A DNA stretch of 64,000 nt, from positions 13,827,186-13,891,185 of the forward strand of contig JARWIR010000013.1 in the NCBI GenBank assembly GCA_029959085.1, in the 5' to 3' direction. The translations under genes were made by a program, and so were the position numbers. Positions 1-12,575 of this stretch are shown here, piece after piece; position 1 is the stretch's first letter; each line of letters begins with the position of its first letter. This DNA is from Nemophila menziesii. Lineage: Eukaryota > Streptophyta > Magnoliopsida > Boraginales > Hydrophyllaceae. The notes beneath the pieces were generated by a model. The model was given only the letters and a program-made list of their open reading frames with translations, ran no database searches and had not been told where the DNA came from.

Positions 1-1
1 T

Positions 2-70
2 GATGATATCATACCGTTCCATGATTTCTCCAAGAATCAAAAGACCCTTTTTGAAGTTGAAGGTAGTTGA
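2..70 (+). CDS. possible 3' end of a gene running in from the left (partial)
   Basis: One frame is open from the window edge for 22 codons and ends in TGA at 68-70. It reads DDIIPFHDFSKNQKTLF and then EVEGS, a composition more protein-like than the AT-rich DNA that follows. The next ~400 bases have no long frame and could be a 3' UTR. I do not recognise the protein. A chance open frame of this length is quite possible, so this is only a pointer to look left of the window. Confidence 0.25.
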   Translation, partial: DDIIPFHDFSKNQKTLFEVEGS

Positions 71-767
71 TTATTAGGCAGGAGTAGAATTTTTGGTGAT
101 CGGTGAAGATTTTATTTGAGGTGTAGACTACCTAGGTATTATAGTAATAGTAGTAGTACATACTAGGAAAGGACAGGGACTTATCATGTTTTGACTGCAG
201 TTAAATAAGAGTACTCTCTTTGTGCTTGTAAGAAGAAAAGGGAATTGGTTTGTACACGTTGCCGGACTAAATTAAATGAAAGGGAAATTTGTGTCAGAGA
301 GTGATAAAGCATTTAACAACACGACAACTAAAGAAAAAGAATTATAGATTATAGAATCGTGTGCAACGATTGGTTGGTGGTAAGTGCGGCTCTCGTTTCA
401 TCGTTTTGGGAAAATGAAATCGTCAAATCTTCTGCACATGGTGAACCATATAATAATGCTAAAATACATTATCAAAATTCTCATTTTTTTTCAATGACAC
501 ATCAAGCGGTTTAAGGTAAAATTAACAAAAAGATGTATTTCGAAATAAATTCTTGAATGAAATAAGTTGAAAAAGTTGGATAGGATATCTCTTTAAATTT
601 AATCTCTCAAAACTTCGTTAAAATACATCTTACATCTTCTATTCTTATACTAAGTGTTTTGAATTCTTCTGATTTAATCCATATCCTTACATTTTTCTTT
701 TTACTTTTCTTGTGTTATCATGCATTTGTCATTAGATTGATGTATCTATACAAAAATTATACCTACT
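71..767. other. non-coding stretch with a copy of the array spacer
   Basis: No gene is visible. Bases ~497-583 match the spacer of the tandem array further right: both contain the run CTTGAATGAAATAAGTTGAA, preceded by a relative of TTAAGGTAAGGTTAACAAA. The segment therefore belongs to the same repeat family, although it lies left of the LINE and outside the array. Confidence 0.5.
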
Positions 768-2470
768 TATATATACCATTCTTTTGTTAATGGATCTCTA
801 TTTTTTAGGCCAGGCATGTTACTATTTGACAGCACAAAATCTTTTTAGAAGTTTTCTTTCTCAGGTCACACAATAGCTCAGAAAAAGATTTTAAAACCCA
901 AAACAAGGCTAATGAACAAGGTTTTTATTAATCCTAACAGTATTGAGAAAGACACTTACTCTAAGTTACTTTAACTTTATATATATTTACGCTATTTATG
1001 GGATGAACTCTGGTTTGATTAGTTTTAACCTGATTAAAGATAATATAATGACTAAGTATATCAAGTCAGGTTTTATAGGTTACTCATCTTATCAGCAGAT
1101 CAAGAATATACTTTTCGAATACCTTGATATTAGTTCAACAGATAATATCAAATATAAACATCTAAATAAGAAGAAGTGGAGAAGTAAAAACACAGATATC
1201 ATTACATTTTGGAAGGCGAAGCGTTTTTTGTACAAACCTGATCTAATGATCAATGGCCTGCTGAAGATTATCACCAAGCTTTTCGAAGAAGATTTTGTAG
1301 ATAGGGATCTAGAATCTACTCCTCTTTCTCCTTATATTTTGAACGCCAACGATCTGAAGAGACTTTTGAAGTTTAATAGTGGAATACTTATATATACCAT
1401 TTTTTGTTAATGGATTTCTACTTTTTAGGCCATGTTACTATTTGACAGCACAAAGTCTTTTTGGAGGTTTTCTTTCTCAGGTCACACAATAATTCAAAAA
1501 AAAACTTTGAAACCCCAGACAAGGCTAATGAACAAGGTTTTTATTAGTATTGGAAAAGGCTCTTACCCTAAGTTACTTAAACTTTACATATATTTACGCT
1601 ATTAACTCTGGTTTGATTAGTTTTAACCTGATTACAAATAATATAATGACTAAGTATATCAAGTCAGGTTTTATAGGTTACTCATCTTATCAGCAGATCA
1701 AGGATATACTTTTGGAATACCTTGATATTAGTTGTTAAATATAAATATCTAAATAAGAAGACATAGAGAAATAAAAACACATACATCATTACACTTTGGA
1801 AGACGAAGCGTTTTTTGTACAAACCTGATCTAATGATCAATGGCCTGCTGAAGATTATAACCACTTTTTTCAAATCGAAGAAGATTTTGTAGATAGGGAT
1901 CTAAAATATACTCCTCTTTCTCTTTATATTTGAACCCAACGATCTGAAGAGATTTTCGAAATTTAATCCTGGAATATATTTTGGTTTATCATACTTTTGC
2001 TTAAGGGGCTCTATCAACAGATAAAAACACAGACATCATTACACTTTGGGAGATGAAGCTTTTTTTGTACAAAGCTGATCTAATGATCAATGGCCTGCTG
2101 AAGATTATAACCAGGTTTTTCAAATCGAAGAAGATTTTGTAGATAGGGATCTAAAATCTACTCCTCTTTCTCCTTATATTTTGAACCCAACGATCTGAAG
2201 AGATTTTCGACATATAATCCTAGAATATATTTTGGTTTATCATACTAAGTATATCAAGTCAGATTTTATAGGTTACTCATCTTATCAGTAGATAAGGATT
2301 ACAATAAGCTAGATGTTGCAATTTGGGCATGGAACAATCTCGTGTGGAAGGATTTGCTTTTGGAATACCTTGATATTAGTTAAACAGATAATGTCAAATA
2401 TAAATATCTAAATAAGAAGGCGTGGAGAAGTAAAAACACGGAACATCATTACACTTTGGAAGGCAAAGCG
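768..2470 (+). repeat. decayed tandem duplication, unit about 610 bp
   Basis: A unit starting near 768 (ATATATACCATTCTTTTGTT) recurs near 1388 with most of its sequence, including a shared block around TAAGTATATCAAGTCAGGTT at ~1055 and ~1653. Shorter pieces recur at ~2013-2240 and ~2241-2470. The first copy keeps an open frame of 155 codons (943-1410); in the second the same frame is broken by a stop and small indels. The translation (containing KSGFIGYSSYQQIKN) is not a family I recognise. Because it lies directly upstream of LINE endonuclease sequence on the same strand, it may be a remnant of the LINE's 5' part or first ORF, but no zinc knuckle is visible to support that. Confidence 0.55.
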
Positions 2471-2639
2471 TTTTTTGTACAAAACCAGATCTAATGATCG
2501 ATGGCCAAAAGGGGGCAGTGCTTTTGTTCAGTATTCTGTGAAACTATGTTTAGGGAGGTGGATTCACAAAATACCATCCGTAGTTTTTGTTATGGTAAGT
2601 CCTTTGTTTTTTACCGTACAGGATCTTCCTTTCTATCTG

Positions 2640-5600
2640 GGGTTTTTTGGTACTCTGGAACTCGTGTGTGCAGTTGGTCGTGTCCTTTTGTTCTCCATCT
2701 TTTGTGGTTTTGCGTATCGATGAACTTGTCTTTTCTTATTATCTTGTGTATATTCATGCGCCTAACAAATATGTTGACATGTCAAAGTATTTGAAGAAAT
2801 TACAAATTGGAGCAAGTCTATTACAAAAGCTTGGTTAATTATTGGTGATTTTAATTGTATTTAAAATAGTAACGAACAACATAATTCAAATCCTGTTAAT
2901 TTTAATCATATGACGGACTTTAAAAAATTTATAATGTACAATGCACTTATGGACATTAATTCACATGGTTGTTTTTATGCTTGGTCTTATAATAGGACAA
3001 GAGATAAACTAATCAAAACAAAGATAGATAGAGGATTAGCAACATATGATTGGATCAACGAATACCCAAAGACAAATGTTTATGTCCTTTTTGCGGTTGG
3101 CTCAGATCATTCTCCACTTATTTTACAGCTTGATCATTCAATTAATCAAGGACATTGGCATTTAAAATTTGAATCCTTCTGACTTGATAACACCTATTGC
3201 AGAGAAGTGGTGGACATGGCTTGGAGGAGGAGGGTTTCAACCCATCACTTCATGAGTTTGTTTTTAAACATGATAACACTATAAGAGACCTCAAAAAATG
3301 GAGCATGGGTACTTTTAGAAATCATGAGATTCAAATAAAGCTCTTGCATGATAGACTTATAGAGATCAATAGATTGGCTCATACCCTAGAATGGGAACAA
3401 GAATAAATACAAATATAAGATAAGATTAAGTTTAAATTTGAGTGTGAGGAAAAAAACTAGGCATTAGGGCAAGACAAAATTGACTAACATTTGGGGATAA
3501 TAATACAAAAAATTTCCATTTATCGACGATTCAAAGGCGTAACTTTAATATAATAGTCAAAACTAAATATACTAATGGAACTTGGTTTGAGGGTTCATTA
3601 GAAGTTAAAAAACGTTTCCAAAACTTTTACTCACAACACTTTCTTGAACAGGTACCTGAACAACATAAAATGGAAAAGCTACGCAATATATAAAACCTAA
3701 GGTAACTAATAAAATGAATGGTTTTCTCACTAAACACCCAACCATGGGGAAGTAGAAAGAGTAGTGAAAGATATGTCCCCGACAAAGGCCCGGGGCCCGG
3801 ATGGTCTAAATTGTAAGTTTTATAAAGAACTTTAGGATATTATTAATGATGTTTTCAAGATGGTTCAGGATTTTTTTAACAATAATTCTTCTTTGGATAA
3901 AATTAATGACACCCTTACACACTTATACCTAAAGGTGACACACAAGAAATACTCGAAGATTATAGACCAATCTACTGTGTAAACTTTGGGTATAAGATCA
4001 TTGCAAAAATTCTAGCTAATAAGTTACAAGCTTTTATGGATATTATTATTTCCCCAACACAATAAGCTTTTATAAAAGGCAGGGCGAGACAACGATAACA
4101 TCATTATTGCACATGAATTTTTTTTTATGTAAAGGAAAAGGTAGAATAAAAAACATAGGGCGGCAATAAAAGTTGATATAGAAAAAGCATATGACCAGGT
4201 ACGTTGAGATTTCCTTCTGACCATTCTTCAAAAATTGGGTTTCTATAGTTCATGGATTAATTGGATACACAATAGTATTTCTATGGTTTCATTTCAAATT
4301 AATCTAAATGGGAACATAATGGAAAAATTTAATCCAGGAAGGGGACTCAGACAAGGGGATCATTTATCCCCATTCCTTTTCACAATCATGACTGAAACTC
4401 TTATCACTATTGTTGAGCATTATGTTCAAGAAGATATTTTGAAAGGCATCCAAATTAACAGGTCTTGCCCTTCTACCTAACATTTTTTATTTGCAGATTA
4501 TCCACTCATTTTTCTTACTCTGGATAATGCTAATATTCAGGCTTTTAAGGATTTTCTACAATTATATTGTACAAGTCCGGGACAAAAAATAAATCTCAAA
4601 AAGTCGGCTATTCTCTTCAGTAAGGATCCACCACATGATATTAGGGAGAAGGTTTAGATGAAATCAATATCGCAGTGACAGATGATCTAGGGACTATCTT
4701 GGAATACCCCTATGCCATAAGAGATCTAAATTCGAATCTCTTGAATGGATTTCTAAGAAATTGTTCAAGAAGATGGATGGTAGGAAAGATAAACTATTAT
4801 CATACGGAGGGAAAGAAATATTAACTAAAGCAGTTTTACAAGCGATTCCGAATTACTCTATGTCTATTTACTTCTTTCCCATTTCTTTCTGTAATAAACT
4901 TATTTCAGCTATTCCTAACTTTTGGTGGAATTCAGTTAAAAGGAACGGAATATTGGTTGGCTTGGAAAAAAAATTTATTGACAAATTATTAGGGGGTATC
5001 GGTTTCCAAGATTTCAAGAGAATGAACACTACTCTACTTGCGGCACAAGCTTGGAGAATTATGAATAATCCCAATAGCTTAGCTACAAGACTTTTGAAAG
5101 GTATTTATTTTCCTAACAAGGACTTTTTAGATATAATCTAAGACAGAGTTGTACTTGAAGTTGGGCCAGCATATTAGAAGGAAGAGACTTTTTAAAGAAA
5201 TATCTTATTTATCAAATTGGTGATGGTACGACTACTAATATTTGGAATGATAAATGGGTTGATTGTAGTTGGAAATTAAAAAAACCACCAAATTGTGATT
5301 TCAAATATGTTTGTCAACTTTGAAAACAAGGGACTACCAATTGTGATGATGAGGAACTTAATAATTTATTTCCAAAACCTATTATACCTTACATTAAAAG
5401 AATTTATATTTTAGATACATGTATCAAAGATAAAGTGATATGGATACATACCAAAGAAGGAGTGTTTACTACTAAATCAGGTTATAAGATTCTTACTGAG
5501 GAACACATATTACATTCTCCACAAACTGTGAACGCTACTGACAATGTTAAAACTACACTTTGGAAAACTGTTTGGAATTTGAAAATTTGAATAGAATTAG

Positions 5601-6540
5601 GGTTTATGTATAGAAGTCTTGTAATAACGATGTCTCGACGAAACAAAATCTTTATAAAAGGAGGTGTGAAGACTCTAATGAATGTGTTTGCTGTGAAGGG
5701 GAAATCGACTCACCCGAACACCTTCTTATGTTTTGCAAGATCTGTCAATGCATTTGAACAGGTTCTTCTCTTCAAATTAAAATTGATCCTCAACCGAATA
5801 TGGGAGTGGGTGAATAGTTCCTTAAAATCATTGCAAATTACTTTAAGGCGGGTTGGGATGGTAAATCATTGCAAATTATCTGATGATCTTAATGTGGAAT
5901 ATTTGGAAAGCTAAGAAGAAATCTATTCATGAATATTGTGATATTGATAGTGATAGAATTATTTTCGCTTCTAATAAACTCATACATGAATTACATGGAA
6001 ACAAATGGAGAAGAAATCTTTACACAACAATCTAAATAGCAACGAAGCTATACAACAAGTTGTCAACAGTACTAGTTAAGAGCCTCCTATTAACATACTG
6101 TGGCACTTTTTTTGTGGTACCTTACGAACTTACAGGTATTGGTATTATCATCCTTGATTAGGAGACGAGGTTTAAAGAAGAAATCATGGAGGTCACCAGA
6201 TGTAACACAAGCCTTAAAGGGAAGCTCTTGCAGTTCTTAAAGCTACAAAAAAGTGTAAATAATATCCCAACAAAGGCAAGACAATTTTTTCAGATAACCT
6301 TGAACTTATTTAAGGTATTATGCACATCATGAGCAAGTTGGAGAATTCACCCGATTATCAAAAAAATCAATCAAGTGGTCGATCAGGTTGGTTCGGTCTC
6401 TTTCAAGCATATCCCGTGGAAGATGAACGGTCAACTTGCAAAAAAAGGCTAGACATGGAGCCATGTCGTATTCTTGCAGCACCCATATACTGGAACTCTC
6501 AGGAATCTTTGAGAAACTCGGAATTGGATGATGTTTAATT
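2640..6540 (+). pseudogene. L1-type LINE, ORF2 remnant (endonuclease, RT, zf-RVT, RNase H), dead
   Basis: A non-LTR retrotransposon second ORF broken by many stops and frameshifts. In order: an apurinic endonuclease with a GDF(N) block (~2842), KTKIDRGLATYDWINEYP (~3018) and SDHSPLI (~3103); reverse transcriptase with KAPGPDG-like sequence near 3780, DYRPI then YKIIAKILANKL (~3957-4030), AFIKGR (~4068) and RQGDHLSPFLFTI (~4348); a thumb/linker frame at 4761-5141; a zf-RVT region with LWKTVWNLKI (~5560); and an RNase H-like domain at ~6110-6540. The catalytic FADD box reads FADYP near 4494, so the second aspartate is lost. The longest surviving frames are 126 codons or fewer. It could not move by itself. 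The tandem array begins about 25 bases after its RNase H domain. Confidence 0.85.
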
Positions 6541-7012
6541 TTTCTCGATGATCTATTTTCTTACACGCCCAAAAAAAGTTGGAAAAGGAAACTTAATCAA
6601 TATCTGGAACTCTTCCCGATTCCAGGAATTAAAATACTAGAAAAACCTTAAAACACATAAATAAAATAATCAATATATTGAATTCGTTTTGATTCCAGAA
6701 ATTAAAATGCTAGAAAAACTTTGAAACAAAGAAATAAAATAATCAATATCTAGAACTCCTTCTAAATCAAGGAATTGAGATTCTAGAAAAATCCATAAAA
6801 CACATAATTAAAATGGGTAAATAAATTATACTTACACAAAACTCAAAAGTGGAACAACCCGCTGATCAATAACCTAGTAAACCCTGAAATAAGACAAAAG
6901 TACCGGTACAAAAAAATTATCTAAGATGGAAGAAAAGAAGGAAAATGACTTGAAACCACAAGGACCCTATACTCAACCTAAAAAATTGTAGGACAAAATG
7001 TGAAAACTTAAC

Positions 7013-8002
7013 ATACCTCCAAAGGTGAGACTCTTTCTTTGGAGAGTATGTAAAAATGCACTAGCCACTGAATATAATAAATTTAAAAGAAAATATGCTA
7101 TGAATAATATCTGTAAAATTTGTCATATAGAAAAAGAAGATATTAAGCACTTGATTATTTATTGTAACTGGGAAAGAGTTACATGGTATGCAACTCCTTT
7201 AGGAATCTTGTCAAGAAACAACAAAACAATAAACTTTGATAAGTGGTTCATTAAACTAATAGTTACACCATATACACTTGACAAAGTGATTCACTTAGTG
7301 GAGAAGGCTTCTATGATAGCTTGGGCTATCTGGAACGCTAGAAACAATTATATTTATAAAGGAACAAAACTTACCCCAAAAAATGTAACTGCTAAGCATC
7401 AATAGCCTATGATGAGTTCATAACACTTCACAAAAGTCCCAATGAAACTGAGGCTAAGAAAATTGTTAACACAAAACGAAGCAAGAAATATTGTCAGTAT
7501 GGTAAGGATATCGATATTAAACCTACTATTAATATACATGTAGATGGCAGTTATATTAAATGCACTAACAAGGAAGACTCAGATATGTATAGTAACTTCT
7601 TTACAGGGACACATTTTGGAAGGTCAAGCATGGAGGTTCAAGGCATAGTTATCTATTGAAGCTGATGTTTTATTAATCAGGGAAGCTACAATTATTGCAT
7701 AGTCTTATCCTCTTACAAAAGTGCACATTTTTATTGACTGTAATAATATTATTAGCGTCATAGCAATTAAGAAAGAACCACCAGATAGAAGTATTCTTAA
7801 TCTTTATAAAGACATTCGTAACTTGGCTTGTAATAGGAATATTTGATACTTCTTCACTCCTAGGAGTAAGAATAGATACGCTGACTCGATAGCCAAACAA
7901 CAGGTTGTGGGTTTGTTGTTTGGCAATTGAGCCTTTAACCCGAATTTTCAGTTTGATAGTCTGGTTTTGGATAATATAATACATGAGGGTATTGGATGAC
8001 CT
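7013..8002 (+). pseudogene. array unit 1: zf-RVT plus RNase H remnant
   Basis: Opens with IPPKVRLFLWRVCKNALA and keeps a 126-codon frame (7025-7405) covering the zf-RVT Cys/His part (CKICHIEKEDIKHL). Just before it, where plant L1 proteins usually have Trp (IW-KL), the codon is TGA. The RNase H half (~7510-8000) is split by stops; the aspartate of NIHVDGSY is readable near 7540. The unit follows the truncated first spacer of the array. Confidence 0.8.
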
Positions 8003-8710
8003 TTTGTAACATCTTTAGCTTTTATGCTCTTTTATGAAAGTATGCATTCAACAAAAAAAAGGTTAACTAAAGATTATTTATAGCAGTATTGTATTTGACT
8101 TTTTTTTGTTAAAAGTTTAAGGAGATATTTTTTTATTAAACTGTATTAAAAAAAATTACAGCAAGACTATTATTATCGTTTTTTTAACCATAAAAGTTTG
8201 AAAAACAACTATCGCAGAGAAGAAGAAAAATAAGCCATCGCCGTTAGATTTTTGTGGAAGGACATATTATTTAAGGCAAGATTAACAAAGAGAGGTATAC
8301 TAGAAGGAAGAAATAATTTCTTGAATGAAATAAGTTTAAAAGTTGGAAAATAAAACTTATATTTGGAACTTTTAAAAGACTTAAGGAATTGAGATACTAA
8401 AAAAACCTCAAAACACAGAAATAATATAATCAATATCTGGAACTCCTTCCGATTCAGGAATTGAGATGCTAGAAAAACCTTAAAACACAGAAATAAAATA
8501 GGTAAATAAATTATTCATAACCAAAACTAGAAAATGGAACAAACCACCAAGCAGTAGTGGTAAACCCTGAAATAACACAAAAATACCAGTGGAATGTATG
8601 CAAATAAAAAATCTTTATCTAAGATGGAAAAAAAGAAGGAAAACCACTTGAAACCACAAAGATCTTATACTCAACCTAAAAAAATATAGGACAACATTTA
8701 GAAACTTAAC

Positions 8711-9680
8711 ATACTTCCAAAGGTGAGAAACTTTTTTTGGAGAGTATGTAAAAATGAACTAGCTACAGGATACAATAAATTAAAAAAAAAACGTGCAATG
8801 AATAATATCTATAAAATTTATCATAGACAAAAAAGAAGATATTGAGCACTTGCTATTTGATTATAACGGGGCAAGAGTTACATGGTATGCATCTCCTTTG
8901 GGAATCTTATCAAGAAACAAAAAAACTATAAACTTTGATAAACTATTCATTAAACTAATAGTTAAAACATATACACTTGAGAAAGCGATTCATGGAGAAG
9001 GCTACCATGATAGCTTGGGCTATCTAGAAGGATAGAAATGATTATATTTCTAAAGGAACAAAACTTACCCCAAAAAATGTAGTTGCTAAATCATCAATAG
9101 CCTATAATGGGTTCATAACACTTCACAAAAGTCCCAGTGAACCTGAGGCTAAGAAAAATTATAACACAAAATGAAGCATGAAATATAATCAGTATGGTAA
9201 GGATAGCAATGATAACGGCACTATTAATATACATGTAGATGCACTAACAAGGCAGGCTCTGGATGTATAGTAACTTCTTTACAGGGATACATTTTGGAAG
9301 GTCAAGCATGGAGTTTAAAGGCAGACTCACCTCTTGAAGTTGAGGTTTTGGGAATCATGGAAGCTACAATTGTTTCACAGTCTTGTCCTTTTATAAATGT
9401 GCACAATTTTTAATAATTGTAATGATATTATTAGCTTCCTAGCCGTTAAGAAAGAACCACCAGATAGAAGTATTCTTAATCTTTAAAGATACATTTGTAA
9501 CTTGCTTTGTAATAAGAATATACTAATTCTTCACTCCTAGGAGTAATAATAGATGAGTTGTCTGGATAGCCAAACAACAAATTGTTGGTTTGTTGTTAGG
9601 TAATTGAGCCTTTAATCCAAATTTACAGATAGATAGACTAGTATTAGATTATGCAACTCGTGAGGCTATTGGATGACCTT
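8711..9680 (+). pseudogene. array unit 2: zf-RVT plus RNase H remnant
   Basis: Same domain order as unit 1, more decayed. The zf-RVT segment has a poly-A expansion and a frameshift near 8785. RNase H sequence (ending near LVLDYATREAIG) is present but broken. The Trp position upstream of the proline motif is TAG. Only short frames remain, such as 8850-9035. Confidence 0.75.
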
Positions 9681-10405
9681 TTGTAACATCTTGAGCTTTA
9701 ATGCTCTTTAATGCATTCACACGTTCACTTAACGAAAAGGCTAACAAAAAATTATTTATAGCAGTATTGTATTTGAATTTTTCTTATTTTTTTGTTAAAA
9801 GTATAAGGATATTTTTTATTATTAACCTATATTGAAAAAGTTACAACAAAGACTCTTAGTCAAAAATAGTTACAAACATATTATTATCGTTTTTTAACAG
9901 TAAAAATTGAAAAATAAATAAGCCATTGTTGTTAGATTTTTGTGAAAGGACACATTAAGCCATTACGGTAAGGTTAACAAAGAGAGGTATACTAAAAGGA
10001 AGAAATCATTTCTTGATTGATATAAGTTGAAAAATTGAAAAAGGAAACATATATCTAGAACTCTTCCTGATTCCAGGAATTGAGATGCTAGAAAAAATTT
10101 AAAACATAGAATTAAATAATCAATATCCGGAACTCCTTCTGATTCGAGGAATTGAGATGCTAGAAAAACCTTACAACACAAAAATAAAATGAATAGATAA
10201 ATTATTTTTACATAATTTTCAAAAGTAGAACAAACCACTGATCAATAGCCTGATAAACCCTTAAATAACACAAAAAATTACCAGTAGAATGTATGCAAAT
10301 AAAAAAATTTATCTGAGATGGAAGAAAAGAAGGAAAATAACTTGAAACCACAAGGATCCTATACTCAATCTTAAAAAATTTTAGAACAAAATTTAAAAAC
10401 TTCAC

Positions 10406-11381
10406 ATACCTCCAAAGGTGAGAAATTTTCTTTGGAGAGTATGTAAAAATGCACTAGCTACTAAATACAATAAATTTAAAAGAAATGTGCAATGAACAAT
10501 ATCTGTAAAATTTGTCATATAGAAAAAGAAGATATTGAGCACTTGATATTTGATTGTAAGTGGGCAAGAGTTACATGGTATGTATCTCCTTTCGGAATCT
10601 TGTCAAGAAACAACAAAACAATAAACTTAGATAAATGGTTCATTAAACTGATCATAGTACAACATATACACTTGGCAAAGCGATTCACTTAGTGGAGAAG
10701 GCTGCCATGATAGTCTGGGCTATCTAAAAGACTAGAAATGATTATATTTTTACAAGAACAAAACTTACCCCAAAAATGTAGCTGCTAAATCATCAACAAC
10801 CTAAGATGAGTTCATAATAGTTCACAAAAGTCTCAGTGAACCTGGGGCTAAGAAAAATAATAACACAAAAGGAAGCATGAAATAATGTCAGTATGGTAAG
10901 GATAACAATAATAAACCCACTATTAATATTCATGTAGATGCCAGTTATATTAAATGCACTAACAAGGCAGACTCTGTCTTTATAGGGACACATTTTGGAA
11001 GGTCAAGCATGGAGTTTCATGGAAGAGTCATCTCTTGAAGCTGAGGTTTTTGGAATCAGAGAAACTACAATTGTTTCACAGTCTTATCCTCTTACAAATG
11101 TGCACAATTTTAAAGATTGTAATAATATTATTAGCTTCCTAGCAGTTAAGAAAGAACCACTGGATAAAAAAAGTATTCTTAATCTTTATAGATACATTTG
11201 TAACTTGGCTTGTAATAGGAATATTCACTACTTCTTTACTCCTAGGAATAATAATAGATGAGCTGACACAACAGCCAAACAACAGGTTGTTGGTTTGTAG
11301 TTTGGTAATTGAGCCTTTAAACCAAATTTCTAGATTGATAAATTGGTTTCGGATAATGCAATACATACGGGTATTGGATGA
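10406..11381 (+). pseudogene. array unit 3: zf-RVT plus RNase H remnant
   Basis: Two short frames remain: 10492-10692 (MNNICKICHIEKEDIEHLIF) and 10995-11261 (MEGQAWSFMEESSLEAEVFG, the RNase H strand carrying the catalytic Glu). The upstream Trp position is TAA. The SINE at 11417 and the 8.5 kb Copia element at 11711 both sit in the downstream spacer. Confidence 0.8.
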
Positions 11382-11416
11382 CCTTTTGTATCATCTTGAG
11401 CTTTAATGGTTTTTAT

Positions 11417-11532
11417 TTTTTTTTGTTACATAGGAGAGCCACTTTGGACTCGGAGTCATTGACTCGGTTCGAACCTGCACCACTAGATTGGTTGACCAAG
11501 GTCCTGGCCAGTGAGCTAATCCCAACTGGTTA
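11417..11532 (-). mobile_element. tRNA-derived SINE, ~116 bp, with 16 bp target-site duplication
   Basis: The array spacer is interrupted by a short element flanked by the perfect direct repeat CTTTAATGGTTTTTAT at 11401-11416 and 11533-11548. Read on the minus strand it begins near GTAACCAGTTGGGATTAGC, carries an A-box-like TAGCTCACTGG (complement of 11508-11518) and a B-box GGTTCGAACCG (complement of 11465-11475), and ends in an A tract (the T run at 11417-11424). Internal Pol III boxes, a terminal A tract and a long target-site duplication are the hallmarks of a SINE. Its 3' part (GTGGCTCTC on the minus strand) is shared with the elements near 54.5 and 54.7 kb. Confidence 0.85.
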
Positions 11533-11710
11533 CTTTAATGGTTTTTATGAAATTATGCATTCACTAAAAAAATGGTTAACTAAAGACTATTTATAGCAGT
11601 ATTGTATTTGAATTTTTTTTAATTTTTTTGTTAAAGGTTCAAGGAGATTTTTTGATTATCAACCAATATAAAAAAATTACAGCAAAGACTCTTGGGAAAA
11701 AAATTATAAA

Positions 11711-11885
11711 TGTTATGAACGATAGAGAAAGAAAGAAGAGAGTTCTGTTTATTATCAGAGAGTGTAAAGATTATATAGTGGGAACTCCTATTTATAGGTA
11801 ATAGGTAACCCTAAACCCTAGTGTTCATGGGCTTACCTACTAGCCCATGGGCTGGAATGAATATCCACTAAATGGGTTTATAACA
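11711..11885 (-). repeat. left LTR (3' LTR) of the 8.5 kb Copia element
   Basis: Matches 20041-20215 over its length with about ten mismatches. It starts TGTTATGAAC and ends GGTTTATAACA. The five bases before it (ATAAA) recur right after the other LTR. Confidence 0.9.
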
Positions 11886-11904
11886 CTCCCCCTTGGATAT
11901 TCAG

Positions 11905-12575
11905 TCCCTAAGAATATGCCTCGTTAAAACCTTCCTAAAAAAAACCTAGTAGGAAAAAATCTAGGGAAGGAAAAAGAGTACATTTCTTTATACGCTAACT
12001 AAAACTACCTCATTAAAAACCTTTATCAGGAAAACCTATTAGGACAAAACCGTGATGAAGGAAAAGAGTGTAGCGCGTATATGTCTCCCCCTCTTGGCAG
12101 CATCTCAGGAGAGGTCTTGAATTCCTTGCATGCTAATCTTGTGTATAAATTTCTTGAAAGTAGATGTAGGAAATGCCTTTGTAAGTAAATCGTCCAAACT
12201 TTCACTTGAGCAAATTTGTTTTACATCTATTTCACTTTTCTTCAAGAGTTCATGTCTAAAGGATAACTGTGGAGAGATATGTTTGGTTCGATCACCTTTA
12301 ATGTAGATCCTTTGTCTTGAGCGATGCAAGTAGCATATTGTGGGAATTTGTCTACTTGTTGAAAGATTGCATTCCCCTTTAATATTTAGTTTTGAGAATA
12401 TGCCTCATTAAAACCTTTCTAAGAAAAACCCGATGGGACAAAATCTTAGTAAAGGAAAAAGATTACAATATTCTTCAATACGCTTATATAAATTGCCTCA
12501 TTAAAAACCTTGCAAGGAAAACCCAATGGAAAAAACCTATGCTAAGGGAAAAAGAGTGCATTGCGTAAATGTCTC
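11905..12575 (-). repeat. Copia 3' region with two ~170 bp direct repeats
   Basis: Bases ~11910-12080 and ~12395-12575 are diverged copies of one sequence; both carry GAATATGCCTC and, further on, CCTCATTAAAAACCTT. They flank the RNase H remnant. Such blocks are common downstream of RNase H in plant Copia elements. The duplication is not part of a normal element and suggests an internal rearrangement. Confidence 0.6.
12105..12329 (-). pseudogene. Copia RNase H C-terminal remnant
   Basis: A 74-codon minus-strand frame with the typical end of a Ty1/Copia polyprotein: IKGDRTKHISPQLSFRHELL, then EIDVKQICSSESLDDLLTKA and FPTSTFKKFIHKI. In intact elements this tail follows RNase H and helps target the reading frame end. 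Here nothing upstream of it survives: RT, integrase and gag cannot be found between 12330 and 20040. This gives the strand and class of the surrounding element. Confidence 0.85.
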
